Assembly (NCBI GenBank): GCA_965242745.1
Contig: CBDETG010000107.1
Coordinates: 69,645-133,644 of the forward strand
Reading direction: 5' to 3'
From: JABAAI01 sp965242745
Lineage (GTDB): Bacteria; Spirochaetota; Leptospiria; Leptospirales; Leptonemataceae
Length of the DNA stretch: 64,000 nt
Part shown: piece after piece, positions 1 to 9,380 of the stretch
Position numbering within the stretch: position 1 is the first letter of the stretch
Layout: each line of letters starts with the position of its first letter
Translations under genes and position numbers: made by a program
The notes under the pieces: generated by a model
Told to the model about the DNA's origin: nothing
Seen by the model: the letters and a program-made list of their open reading frames with translations, nothing else
Database searches by the model: none

Positions 1-797
1 TCATAGTAAACGAGCTTCCCTCTAAGTTTATGTCTGGTCAAAAAGCGATAGACGCAGGCTCCAGCCAGCGCAAGCAAAGATAAGCAGCCTATAAGGCCCA
101 GAAAGACGAGTAAAATTCTTTGCCTGCCCTTACTGTCTATATCTGCGCCCAGCTCTGTCAAACCAGCCGTGCTGGAATCTTGGAGCGTCGTGACCTGCCC
201 TGAAAGAAGAGAAAGTTGACTTGCCAGCTCCTCCCCCTGTATCTTGCCCAAGCTGATGTAATAGATATAAGGGTCACGGAAAAGACTCCCGAGCCAGCTC
301 TTCTTCTCAAAGGAGCTCAACTCCAGGGCCCTGCGCTTCTTTAGCCAAGGAGGAGGATCATCCAAGCCGTCTGACATGATCACAAGCAAAAGCCGTCTCC
401 CAGCAGCGCTTAATGCTTCGCTTTGCTCGCTTAAAGCGATCAGCATGTCCTGCATATTGGTATAAGCGCCCCTGGCTTTAAGGGAGTATATCTTTTTTGC
501 GATCTCTGCCTTGTCGCTTTCATCCCGTATGATGTAAGTCTCATGGAAACGAACTTTGCTGTCAAAAGTCATGAGAGAAAAGCTGTCTCCTTCTTTGATC
601 CTTTCCATAAAGGAAGGCATGTTTGCCTTGAGCTTGGAGAGCGCGTTTGCGCCGGTGCGCATAGAGGCTGAGGTGTCAATCATCACAACATAGTCAGCAG
701 CTTGAGCGCAGGCAGCCATGCAAAGCGGCAGGTATGCAAGGCACAGATGCCGCGCCATGTGTCGTCTTAGAAGTTTTCTCTTTTGTAGTATCTTCAT
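1..797 (-). CDS. von Willebrand factor A domain protein, partial (runs off the left edge)
   Basis: The reading frame starts at the ATG at 797-795 and stays open to the window edge, giving about 265 residues. Residues 1-33 look like a signal peptide (basic start, then LCLAYLPLCMAACAQA). The mature part opens with YVVMIDTSASM, the DxSxS metal-site (MIDAS) motif of VWA domains, and a later VIMSDGLDD matches the conserved strand with the further acidic site. Near the edge is one membrane segment (ILLVFLGLIGCLSLLALAGACVY) followed by basic residues, so the VWA domain should face the periplasm. VWA proteins of this kind (BatA/BatB or TadG-like) mediate envelope protein-protein contacts; the exact partner is unknown. 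It is last in a leftward gene run with 836-1570 and 1647-2585. Confidence 0.8.
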   Translation of the reverse strand, partial: MKILQKRKLLRRHMARHLCLAYLPLCMAACAQAADYVVMIDTSASMRTGANALSKLKANMPSFMERIKEGDSFSLMTFDSKVRFHETYIIRDESDKAEIAKKIYSLKARGAYTNMQDMLIALSEQSEALSAAGRRLLLVIMSDGLDDPPPWLKKRRALELSSFEKKSWLGSLFRDPYIYYISLGKIQGEELASQLSLLSGQVTTLQDSSTAGLTELGADIDSKGRQRILLVFLGLIGCLSLLALAGACVYRFLTRHKLRGKLVYY

Positions 798-835
798 ATT
801 TCCCGTCCTTTTAATATATAACAAAAACCTAAGCC

Positions 836-1570
836 CTAGCATTCCGCATAATGTCTTGTTTTTTTAATGTACTCGCGCAGGTTTACATTGACGCTGTTGT
901 CCCTATCCAAATACTCCATAAGGATAATGTAAAACCACATAAGAGTATCTTTGCCTGTTTCTATGCCTCTGTATCCCCCTCCGCTTTCCCAGTCTTTTAG
1001 AAGCAGGCCTTTGCCTAAAACGCAGATCATGTCTACTTGATGATTGAGAGGGCTTTGTTTTTTTTCTATGATGCTAAGCAGATTTTGCTTGAGATAGAGC
1101 AGGCTTCGCTGTGAGCCGTAGGCAAATAAAATAGAATAAAGGGGGATAATAGAGTGTGTCAATTCTTCTTTGTTATGCGCATAGAGAGACTTCAGAGCGC
1201 GCGTCAAAGCTAAGTGTGTTGCGATCACATGGGATTCGGAAAGATCACTCTCCAGACTAAGAAAGGCATGAAGATTTTCGGCCAATATATAGCCTCCGCT
1301 TAAAGTCAGGTAAGACTCGCACCATTTTTTATAGATTAAAAGATCGCAATCTTTTTTTAGAATCTGCTTATTATTTCGAACCTTGCCTGTGGCTATAGAA
1401 AAGCTCACAGGCACATGGTGTTTTAAAAAGACATAGAAGGCCTCGTAAAGGCTTAAGTCTTTCTTTTTGCCAGGGGCGGGGCTGCCCTTTTTTTTAAGAC
1501 TTCTGAGAAAGGATTTTTCTACAAGCTCTGTCTGATGACTAAAATAAGGTGCAAACATAAACGCTACCAA
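836..1570 (-). CDS. conserved-looking hypothetical protein, 244 aa
   Basis: No family recognised. The protein starts MVAFMFAPYFSHQ and has a short Lys/Pro-rich stretch near residue 25-35 (KKKGSPAPGKKK), then a mainly helical body rich in Leu and Tyr (LTRALKSLYAHNKEELTHSIIPLYSILFAYG). It sits 38 bases upstream of the VWA gene and about 75 bases downstream of another unknown, all leftward, so the three are probably co-transcribed. A second ATG four codons in (MFAPYF) is an equally possible start. The residue pattern and length argue for a real gene, but the function is open. Confidence 0.6.
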   Translation of the reverse strand: MVAFMFAPYFSHQTELVEKSFLRSLKKKGSPAPGKKKDLSLYEAFYVFLKHHVPVSFSIATGKVRNNKQILKKDCDLLIYKKWCESYLTLSGGYILAENLHAFLSLESDLSESHVIATHLALTRALKSLYAHNKEELTHSIIPLYSILFAYGSQRSLLYLKQNLLSIIEKKQSPLNHQVDMICVLGKGLLLKDWESGGGYRGIETGKDTLMWFYIILMEYLDRDNSVNVNLREYIKKTRHYAEC

Positions 1571-1646
1571 GCATACTAAGCCTTGCTAAGGAAGCCCTAA
1601 GTTAAGAAGCAGGGTGAAGAATAAGAGACTTTAGGAGCTTCCTTAG

Positions 1647-2585
1647 CTAAAACAAAGCTAAAGCCTTATTCACATCGTGTTTCATAAAGCTTTCGAAGCG
1701 CTTGGAAGCGCCTTCGGCCAGGTACTTCTGCAGGCGGCTTACGTTCTTAATTTTCGTACCTGCTACTTGGAACAATATGACTCCCCCATGCTTGACCTTC
1801 CCCCACTTAAAAAGAGAGTTCAGGTCTTGTATCAACTCACCTTCATGATATACAGTAACTTGATTTCCGGGATGGGCTATCTGGTAAGACTCAATAATAT
1901 TTTTCCATGCCTCCACATTTCCGTTATGAAACAGCTCATTGGTCACTTGAACAGAATACTGCGGAGTAAGCTGCATTTTGCTCTTGGCTGCAGGAGAAGG
2001 GGCGGGGCTTGGAGAATTGGCGGCAGCAGTGCGGGGCTTGGCAAAAGAAGACGTGCTGAGGAAAAAATCAGGATGGCTTTCTACGTTTTGCTCTGGATGA
2101 TTCAAAAGCGCAAGCAGCGCATCTATTGCCTTCCTTGCTGTTCCCTCACTGCTTTTTTTTAAAAAAGCATATATAATACAGAGCTCATTTTGTTTGAGGC
2201 TTTGTATGCTTTCCCAGTGTTCAGCCCTGCTGGGATTGATAGGCCTTAGGCCAAGGTGCGGATGGTGATAAACACAAAGGAATTGAACATTTGTCCAAGA
2301 TTGGCAATGCTTGACAATATTCTCAAATACGCTGACATCCTTGTTCAAGTTATGGCACACATGGGGAACTTGCAGCTTATCACGCAAAATAACGGAAATG
2401 ATTGGCAGCACCTGCTCCTGTTCTAAACTCTCTTGGCTTAGCATCTGATGAAGCAAATCAGCCAGATTCACTCCTTTGCTCTGTTCTTCCAAGAGCCGCG
2501 TAAGGCTTACTACATGCCTTAGGGTTTGATTAAAGCGCAGCTTTGTATCCAAAGTTGCGTAATGTGATGCTAATAGATGCGCCAT
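1647..2585 (-). CDS. hypothetical protein with a Pro/Ala/Ser hinge, 312 aa
   Basis: This protein has two parts. Residues 1-180 are helical and Leu-rich (LRHVVSLTRLLEEQSKG). A low-complexity hinge at about 185-205 (SPSPAPSPAAKSK) follows. Residues 210-312 form a compact C-terminal domain containing VQVTNELFHNGNVEAW and HPGNQVTVYHEGE. From memory the C-terminal segment resembles a domain seen in uncharacterised spirochaete proteins, but that could not be checked here. It lies between cfpA and the unknown at 836-1570, in the same direction. Function unknown. Confidence 0.65.
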   Translation of the reverse strand: MAHLLASHYATLDTKLRFNQTLRHVVSLTRLLEEQSKGVNLADLLHQMLSQESLEQEQVLPIISVILRDKLQVPHVCHNLNKDVSVFENIVKHCQSWTNVQFLCVYHHPHLGLRPINPSRAEHWESIQSLKQNELCIIYAFLKKSSEGTARKAIDALLALLNHPEQNVESHPDFFLSTSSFAKPRTAAANSPSPAPSPAAKSKMQLTPQYSVQVTNELFHNGNVEAWKNIIESYQIAHPGNQVTVYHEGELIQDLNSLFKWGKVKHGGVILFQVAGTKIKNVSRLQKYLAEGASKRFESFMKHDVNKALALF

Positions 2586-2739
2586 ATTACAAAGTTAATG
2601 CCTTCTTTCTTGCTTTCTTGCTTGTACCTTCTTCCCGCCCTTTGCAAAGAGCTTTACTGCGCCAAGACGCAATAAACGCGCTCTAAGCAAAAGCAGAGCT
2701 GCTAACTAGAGCCAAGCCAAACAACAAGACCTACGCTTA

Positions 2740-4782
2740 TCAAAGCTCCTTAAGCCCCATCTCCTTAAGCTTATCGTCATAGGAAGAAGGAGTAACATCC
2801 GCAGAGCCCTGCACTCCTCCAGAAGAAGAACCAGAGCCTCCGCCCGAAGGAACAGAGGGAGCAACTGCAGAAGCCGGGGGAGTATCATCATTTTTATTGG
2901 CATAACTTTCGTAGGCCATTGCAGCCATGCCGGGTTGTTTCTCATCGTCTTCTTCTTCACGGAAGGTCTGATGTATATCAGCGCGGACAGTGGAACGACG
3001 GCGTTTGAAGCTGGCAAAGGCAGCGTCTGCAAAACCCCTTGATATGCCAGAGAGGAATTCGTTTAGGACATTTGCCATAGACTTCATGATATACTGCTTA
3101 CGCTTTGTTGTAGTAAGGTCTACATCCAACAAGACTCCGGGCTGCAGCTGGTGAGGATTGATCTCATAGGCAAACTTGTTAAACTCTACTTCAAGCAGGT
3201 TGAGACGTTCGTCTATTACTACCCTCTCAAGAGGATTTTGATAACTGTACATTTCGTTGAGCTTATTACGCAGATACACTAACTTGTCTATAGTGTTCTT
3301 TATCTCAGTGGTATAAGTACGGTTATTTTTCTCCACAAAGGTATTGGGCGCATTACGGAACTGGAGCGTATTCCACTGCAGCTCATCTTCATCGCGTAGG
3401 ATTTCTTTGCGCTCTTTCCTCCACTGCGCAGGCATGATCTTTGAAGCAAGGTCTTCGAAATCTACGATCTTGCGCAGCACAAAAAACTTTCTTTTACGCT
3501 GCTCATAGAGTACATGTATTACTTCCCAAATAGCCTCCATCTCCCTTAGATAGGCGGCAATGCGGTGGTCATAGGCTCTCTTAAGGTCACGAATTTGGTT
3601 TTGGTCGAAGTAGACAAGACGCATGCCGTAGCGTTCGTCTGGCAAATTCGCTTCTTCCTGATCTTCATACTCCCGAATGTTTGCCTCGCGCGCATTCTTT
3701 TGATTATCACAGAATTGGTAGCCTAGTTTAGAAGTATCCAGAATAGAAGTTAGAGTATTTACAGCCGTATTGAAGCCCCTGTTGCGGATATTCTCAGAGT
3801 CAATAATGGCCTTGATCTGCTCGCGCAGGTTTAGGGGGTCATAGTCTTCTTGATCCACCTCTGCTCTAAGGCCTTCTATTTTATCCATGAACTTTTTGGC
3901 CAAAATCGTATAGCGCCTTGAGTTAGGATCAGTGATATTATCATCAGTGAATTTTTCCGTAGTCTTGATTTTTTCAAACATGACTTCGCTGTTATTCATC
4001 TCGACGCGGCCGCTGTCTAGAAGCTCTTCTTTGAGCTGCTCAATTTCCCTGTCAATCAAGTCAGCAATGTGGTTAGAGAGCTGCTCTTTCAAAAGATGCT
4101 CCACAGTTACTTGATAGTGAAAAATAGGGCTGATAAGCTCAGAATCAAGAATGTTAATGGAAAGCTTTATGTCTGTTACTGTTTTAGGACGGTGTTTGTT
4201 GTCCTTAAAAGCGCACTTGACTATAGAGTATGCGTTTTCACCCCGAACAAAGGCGCCCACGTCCGTTTTTTGACGCAGTATGGAATTCGTATCCATTTCC
4301 AGATCATAGACCCCGCGCTGGATGTGCCCCTGCAAGTGGCCATACATATTGACAAGGGATTTTTCAACCTCACCCGTATTGAATTTATCAGAGCCGCCGA
4401 CTTTGTCTAAGATTTCTACAATTTCCTTAGGCGTATAGCGGGCAAGGCTTTTGATCTCTTCCTTATCTACAAAATCACGCACCTTTTTTACCATCTCATC
4501 TTCTACAGTGATGGCATAACGATTGAACATATTGACATATGCCTGGTTTACGTAATTGTATATCTTATCTTCTATGCCTGCCATAACGTCTACGTCTTTC
4601 AAGACTTCAGGCGGCAACTTTTTCTGCGTGAATTGCGATATGTAGCGAGATGCCTCGTCAATAATCTTCTTAGCTTCACCCGGCTTATCACGCCCTTCCC
4701 ATACTAAGGAACTACGTGACGCCACTGCACTGGGTAATACAGGGTCAATTTTATTTGGACTTTTTGGAAACTGTCCTGACAT
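2740..4782 (-). CDS. cfpA: cytoplasmic filament protein A
   Basis: A 680-residue protein matching CfpA, the roughly 79-kDa subunit of the ribbon-like cytoplasmic filaments that run under the flagellar axis in treponemes. In Treponema denticola loss of CfpA affects cell division and chromosome structure. The match rests on length and on blocks I recognise: the N-terminal SSLVWEGRD and RYISQFTQKKLPPE, FNTGEVEKSLVNMYGHLQGH, KLSINILDSELISPIFHYQV, ENIRNRGFNTAVNTLTSILD and FASFKRRRSTVRADI. It is largely alpha-helical with no membrane segments. The ATG at 4782 follows a good GGAGG site. The last 60 residues are a Gly/Ser-rich tail (GGGSGSSSGG). This gene is the strongest taxonomic marker in the window. 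Confidence 0.88.
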   Translation of the reverse strand: MSGQFPKSPNKIDPVLPSAVASRSSLVWEGRDKPGEAKKIIDEASRYISQFTQKKLPPEVLKDVDVMAGIEDKIYNYVNQAYVNMFNRYAITVEDEMVKKVRDFVDKEEIKSLARYTPKEIVEILDKVGGSDKFNTGEVEKSLVNMYGHLQGHIQRGVYDLEMDTNSILRQKTDVGAFVRGENAYSIVKCAFKDNKHRPKTVTDIKLSINILDSELISPIFHYQVTVEHLLKEQLSNHIADLIDREIEQLKEELLDSGRVEMNNSEVMFEKIKTTEKFTDDNITDPNSRRYTILAKKFMDKIEGLRAEVDQEDYDPLNLREQIKAIIDSENIRNRGFNTAVNTLTSILDTSKLGYQFCDNQKNAREANIREYEDQEEANLPDERYGMRLVYFDQNQIRDLKRAYDHRIAAYLREMEAIWEVIHVLYEQRKRKFFVLRKIVDFEDLASKIMPAQWRKERKEILRDEDELQWNTLQFRNAPNTFVEKNNRTYTTEIKNTIDKLVYLRNKLNEMYSYQNPLERVVIDERLNLLEVEFNKFAYEINPHQLQPGVLLDVDLTTTKRKQYIMKSMANVLNEFLSGISRGFADAAFASFKRRRSTVRADIHQTFREEEDDEKQPGMAAMAYESYANKNDDTPPASAVAPSVPSGGGSGSSSGGVQGSADVTPSSYDDKLKEMGLKEL

Positions 4783-5234
4783 GCTTTTTCCTCCTTAGCG
4801 TCCTTACTTAATGTTAAGACGCAAATGTTTGCATATAGCGCTCTGATAAGAACAACATGGAAAGAATACTACAATAATACAATACTACAATAGCGCCATG
4901 AAATCTTCTTCATCTGGAAACAGCAAACAAATTCAGTGTAATATGTGACATGAGGAGAATCAGCCATACTTTTTTCAAGTAAAAAAAGCTGCTACTCTCT
5001 CTTTTTTCATCGTATTGCTGGGCCAAGAACTTTAACACGCCTTGCTAAAGTACGAACATAAATGAAAAATACTAGCTCTAAGCATATGACTATTAAAAAA
5101 CATTTTTTATTAGCAAGGAGTTCCATTGCTGATCCAGGGCTTTCTATAACAAGGCATTTTTGTTTTTCCCGCGTTTTTTTAGAGATCTTGCGCAGAGCTG
5201 GATTCTCTATAGCTGTAATGAATCAGAAGACAAA
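4783..5234. other. intergenic region upstream of cfpA
   Basis: This AT-rich stretch holds the leader and presumably the promoter of cfpA (leftward). I cannot point to a confident promoter. On the minus strand a frame is open from about 5218 to 5005 and could be the remains of the restriction gene that begins at 5387, but nothing in it is recognisable. A plus-strand frame over 5062-5379 lacks a convincing start and is most likely chance. Confidence 0.5.
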
Positions 5235-5387
5235 TCATAAAGAACAAAGCTCACTTGCTTTTCTTATATCAAAAATGTCACAAAAATTATTTAGTTTTTC
5301 TTCTAAAACACTGTCTTCAATATGCTCTCTACATTTTAATACATTCTTTTTATACGCTTTTCTATATTCTTTTTCGTAATCCAGCAT
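5235..5387 (-). pseudogene. truncated reading frame after the methyltransferase, possible restriction enzyme remnant
   Basis: A 50-residue frame (start MLDYEKEYRKAYKKN, end KASELCSL) begins inside the last codons of the broken methyltransferase at 5362-6325, the tight overlap typical of a modification gene followed by its restriction gene. It is hydrophilic and charged like the N-terminus of a larger protein, then stops. The identification as a restriction endonuclease remnant comes only from its position; the sequence itself is not recognisable. Confidence 0.4.
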
Positions 5388-6325
5388 TTATTATCATCCT
5401 CGCTAAGTTATAGTCTAGTCTTCGGCGATACCTGCCATCCTTTCGCAGACCCTTAAAAGGCGTCAAAAAAATATCTTTTGTAGAATCTCGAAATTCGGAT
5501 AGGATAACATTAAACTTCTCTATCGCATCTTTTGTTATAGAAAAATCAAGGGGAACCCAAGCTCTAGTAATTAACCTAGAAGAAGGCTTAATATTATATT
5601 TAGCTAATTCCTTACCTAAACAAAATACAATACTTTCTCTTAGGCTATTATCGATATTTCTTATACCAATACTGCCTTCAGATACATTAAATTTTACAAG
5701 CACCTCACCATTAGTTTTTTCTAAATTTTCCAAAGCCCTTTTCAATTCAGAATAGATCCCTAAAAACGTATTATTTTCATATATCTTTATATCTTTAGAT
5801 ATGCTTTTTTTGAATAAAGCTAAACATGTTGGGTTATCTGTACTTGCAAACAATAACGAATTTATTAAAATAAGACTATCTAATCTATCATGAAAAAGAC
5901 CTGAAGTTAAGAAAGACGCAGGCAAGAGCATTGCTACATTTTCACAATGTAGTAAAGCTTGCTCTAAACAAAACTTGTAAAGATTATCATAGGGAATATG
6001 TCTTGGAAACTCAACTTTATTTCTCTTAGCAAAATAACTGCTTAACCATGGGGGATTAGTTATACAAGTATCATAAGCTTTAGGAAAATTTTTTATTGTA
6101 TCTTGATAAGAGACTTTATGAGACTCCAGGTTTTATGTCATAAGATTTGTAATCCTTGATTTTATCCTCTAATAAGCGTATAATATTATTTGCGCCTGCA
6201 AATGGCTCTAATACTGTCCGTGACTTTAATTGAATGTCCTCAGCCCAATGACAAAAGGGAACTAAATGAAAAGGGTTCTGTATCGTATAATGAATCCCAA
6301 GTTGTCTTTTTAGGCCTGCGTCCAT
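5362..6325 (-). pseudogene. DNA adenine/cytosine methyltransferase, frameshifted
   Basis: Two overlapping minus frames make one methyltransferase. The first (6325-6116) holds the start, then VLEPFAGANNIIRLL (SAM-binding motif I) and YDIKPG. After a shift near 6110-6125 the other frame continues with VSYQDTIKNF, then TNPPWLSSYF (catalytic NPPW, motif IV) and runs to 5362 through KFNVSEGSIG and LITRAWVPLDF. The motif order I then IV, with the recognition part downstream, fits the gamma/Eco57I-like layout. Total about 320 residues. The frameshift should destroy the enzyme unless it is a sequencing error. The partner gene at 5235-5387 is also broken, so the whole locus looks dead. Confidence 0.7.
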
Positions 6326-6404
6326 GAATTTATAATATACTATGCTACAAGCGTGACAATTTCAGCGCACCCATGCGCGCCCCGCTTCACCATGCTGTTC
6401 TTAC

Positions 6405-8165
6405 TCAAGGCTGGATAAGAGCAAACTCGACGCGTCTATTCTTCGCTCTGTCTTCTTTTGTTTTTTCCGCTATCGCAGGTCTGCTGGCGCCATAGCCTTG
6501 AAGTTGGAATCTCTGCAAGTTGATATTGTTTTTGGCCATAGCTTGTATTTCACTCAGTACGCTTTTTACTCGAGCTAAAGAAAGTCTGCGATTGTAACTG
6601 ACAGTATGGGTGCTGTCTGTATGGCCTTCAATACGAACGTGCGCAAAAGGGTTGGCTCTGAGTATGGCAAGGAGGGCGGAGATTTTTTCTCTTTCCTGCT
6701 GCCTGATACGGCTGCTATCTGAGTCAAAATAGATGCGAATATACTGCAGGCATGCAAGCTCCTCTTTTATGCAGTTTCCTTGGGAGCCGGGCTTTCCCGA
6801 AAATGAGTCACTGCCGCGATCTCTTTTTTTATATAAGACGATCTTATGGCTGTCGATCTTCGACTGAGGCAGCTTGGCTCTATAGTCGAGCTGCAGTTCT
6901 TTGGGCAGAAAGCCGGGGGCGCTGATTCTAACTTTATAAAGATAACCTGAGGAAAGATGCCTTTCAAAATTGTTTACCGGGCGGGATCGAAAATAGGGTC
7001 TATGAAATATCTTACTTGTTCTCACGATAGCTTCTTTGGCTGAGCTAATGCTCACGCTTGCTTCAAGGCCCAGTATCTCCTGAGAAGAGCCGTCTATGAT
7101 TTGAGCCCTAAAAAGTACATCCACCTCATGATAGAGCCAAAGAGGCAGGCGGACCCGGTATAAATCAAAGCTGTCCTTTCTAGCCTGCAGGGATTTGCGA
7201 TCACTGCAAAAATAAGCCCAATGCGCATCCTGCGTGATACTGAAGTATTCATCATCCCACCGGCTGTTAAAGGGCCTGCCAAGATTGCGCGCCTCTCCCC
7301 AGCCGCCCCCTTTAGCTGCGCGGCTGAAATACAAGTCATAGTGGCCCAGGCCTCCAGCTCTATCAGAGCTGAAAAACAAGAGCTTCCCGTCAGGAGAAAT
7401 ACTGGGAGCGCTTTCATGAGCTGCGCTGTTTACATAAGGGCCCGCATTCCTCGGAGTCTGCCACCTGCCCTTTGTATCCATGCTGCTAAACCATATATCA
7501 TAGCCGCCATAGCCTCCTGGACGATCCGAGGAAAAGTAAAGTATATCTCCTTGATGCGGGAGGCTTGGCATGCGGTCATTAAATTTGCTGTTTAGGGCGC
7601 TCAAGTGTATAGGCGGCTGCCATTTTTGATCCCGATAGTAGCTATGGTAGATATTGAGAGCAGCAAAGCCGCCGCGCTTGTTTTGCGCGCTCCTGTAAGA
7701 AGTAAAAAAGATTTGTCTAGGGAAAAGAGCGCGGTAAAGCAAGGCGGGAGCGCCCTCAAAGGCGTCCGTATTGATAGTAAAAAACGAAGACTTTTCTCCC
7801 ACGCCTTCCGGGGGAGCAGCGCCGCTCACAGGATTAGGGAAGGGAAAGCGCAGAGGCACGACTTTGCTCCAAGCTGCGCGGGCCTTGCTTTTGTGGTACG
7901 TTTTGTTTTCACTCATCCAGATATTGTAACTGTTGCGGTAGCCAGGCCGGTTAGATTGGAAAATCAAGTAGCGTCCATTTGGACTGATCTGCGGGGCGTA
8001 GTCTGACTGGTAGGAATTTATATTCCAGAGGTTTTCTATGCTTGTTTCTCTGTTTTTTTCATCATCTGCCGTTTTCTGCTGGGCCTCTATCGCAAAAGCT
8101 GTAAGGTACAAACTCAAGCAGGAGGCAAGGCGCAAAGAGCGGCTTCTTTCAAAATACGATGCCAT
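6405..8165 (-). CDS. OmpA-family outer membrane protein with PD40 beta-propeller repeats
   Basis: A protein of about 586 residues. I start at the ATG at 8165 because it gives a clean signal peptide (SLRLASCLSLYLTAFAIEAQQ); an upstream in-frame ATG at 8213 adds a non-signal extension. Residues about 35-330 carry TolB/PD40-like repeats (SPNGRYLIFQSNRPG, GDILYFSSDRPGG, SPDGKLLFFSSDRAGG). The last 110 residues are an OmpA peptidoglycan-binding domain: IYFDSDSSRIR, RIEGHTDSTHTVSYNRRLSLARV and AKNRRVEF. Known relatives tie the outer membrane to the cell wall. The propeller is probably periplasmic and may bind a partner protein. Confidence 0.85.
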   Translation of the reverse strand: MASYFERSRSLRLASCLSLYLTAFAIEAQQKTADDEKNRETSIENLWNINSYQSDYAPQISPNGRYLIFQSNRPGYRNSYNIWMSENKTYHKSKARAAWSKVVPLRFPFPNPVSGAAPPEGVGEKSSFFTINTDAFEGAPALLYRALFPRQIFFTSYRSAQNKRGGFAALNIYHSYYRDQKWQPPIHLSALNSKFNDRMPSLPHQGDILYFSSDRPGGYGGYDIWFSSMDTKGRWQTPRNAGPYVNSAAHESAPSISPDGKLLFFSSDRAGGLGHYDLYFSRAAKGGGWGEARNLGRPFNSRWDDEYFSITQDAHWAYFCSDRKSLQARKDSFDLYRVRLPLWLYHEVDVLFRAQIIDGSSQEILGLEASVSISSAKEAIVRTSKIFHRPYFRSRPVNNFERHLSSGYLYKVRISAPGFLPKELQLDYRAKLPQSKIDSHKIVLYKKRDRGSDSFSGKPGSQGNCIKEELACLQYIRIYFDSDSSRIRQQEREKISALLAILRANPFAHVRIEGHTDSTHTVSYNRRLSLARVKSVLSEIQAMAKNNINLQRFQLQGYGASRPAIAEKTKEDRAKNRRVEFALIQP

Positions 8166-8261
8166 GTTTGCGCAGTCTTTTCTATTATGTTTTCTATTGT
8201 GATTGTAAAGCATAACTTTCAAAAAACAAGAGCTGACTTTGGCTGAGCCTTGAAGCAAAAA

Positions 8262-9377
8262 CTATGAAGAAAGACAAGAGATCTTTTGGAGCCTGTTTTG
8301 GAAAAGTAAGTCCAATTTCTTTGGAGAATGCGGTACAAAATCAAAGACGCGCTGCCACATAGCTTGGCTTTCCATGCACAGATATAGAAAAAGACGCGGG
8401 TCAACAGATTCTATTTTCTTTTTGATAGAAACAAACATTTCCTGCCGCAGCGTCTTAAAATAACGGTACTTCCCATCTTTGCCTTGAAGCATTTCCCCCT
8501 TTCTGCACAAGGCATCCTCTGGAAAGCGGGCCTGTATCCTTTCCTTCAAAGCCGCAGTGTAACGAAAACTGCCGGTAGACAGCCACGCAATGCTCTCAGG
8601 ATGGATTTTTGTAAAGATGGAATCTATTAAGCTGTGATACTTGTTTTCCCAGTCCTCTATATAGATCAAGGGGTCCAAGTGAAAGGCCACTTTATATCCG
8701 GCCCTCACCACTTTTTGGGCTGCGCTGAGACGCTCTGCAAGACTAGCCGTCCCTTCCTCGATCGCATCAATCACTTCCGCGGGGTTCAAAGACCACGAAA
8801 CAATACTGCGCCCGCGATGATCCAGATTCAGGATGCCGTCTACATGCGGGGATTTTGTTTTCAGTTCCAAAGTCGCATTGGGGTGTGACGCAAAATAACG
8901 CACCAAATGACCTGCCATGCCGCTGAGAGGATCAAGGGCAAGGGAATCCGTATATTCTCCCGTGCCTATGCGAAAGTGAAAATTTTTCCCGCGCGTTCTT
9001 TGATCCAGCTCCCGAAACAGGTCTCCTAGATTAGCATACAGCGTCATAAGTGGATGGTTTAGAAAGGCTTGGAGATAGCAATAGTGGCAGTCATACAAGC
9101 AAGCCTGCCCCAGATGCAAAACAAAGTACTGGCAGCATAACATTCCATCAGAGCCCGGACAGCTGGAAAAAAAGCTGCCTTTATGCGCATAGACTAAAAG
9201 ATCAGAGCGCGATTCTATTTTGCCGCTGCGCCTAAAACTCTCCAGCACTGCGAAGGGCTCCTTTGTATATAGGATTTGAGCGCTGGCAGGCGCCCGCTCT
9301 TCAATATTTTGGACAATGCCCTGACCAGACAGGTCTTCTTGTATATAGATACGTTTGATTTCTTCTATGCCGCGCAT
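8262..9377 (-). CDS. splB: spore photoproduct lyase-like radical SAM protein
   Basis: A 371-residue protein with the radical-SAM cluster motif CX3CX2C at Cys93, Cys97 and Cys100 (ACLYDCHYCYL). The flanking pattern (CQYFVLHLGQ before it, then HPLMTLYANL, FRIGTGEYTDSLALDPL, LELKTKSP, VSWSLNP and VAFHLDPLI) is that of the SplB family. True SplB repairs thymine dimers in spores; members in non-sporulating bacteria are of unproven function, perhaps DNA repair or another radical reaction. A cysteine near the C-terminus (YLCMESQAMW) may correspond to the SplB radical-relay cysteine. It lies 3 bases from the polyprenyl synthase gene, suggesting co-transcription. The symbol is given by family only. 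Confidence 0.8.
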   Translation of the reverse strand: MRGIEEIKRIYIQEDLSGQGIVQNIEERAPASAQILYTKEPFAVLESFRRSGKIESRSDLLVYAHKGSFFSSCPGSDGMLCCQYFVLHLGQACLYDCHYCYLQAFLNHPLMTLYANLGDLFRELDQRTRGKNFHFRIGTGEYTDSLALDPLSGMAGHLVRYFASHPNATLELKTKSPHVDGILNLDHRGRSIVSWSLNPAEVIDAIEEGTASLAERLSAAQKVVRAGYKVAFHLDPLIYIEDWENKYHSLIDSIFTKIHPESIAWLSTGSFRYTAALKERIQARFPEDALCRKGEMLQGKDGKYRYFKTLRQEMFVSIKKKIESVDPRLFLYLCMESQAMWQRVFDFVPHSPKKLDLLFQNRLQKISCLSS

Positions 9378-9380
9378 TTG

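Noticed and set aside
1677..2162. A 161-codon plus-strand frame inside the gene at 1647-2585
   Set aside because: The opposite frame has a coherent protein with a hinge and domain; this one is a complement shadow.
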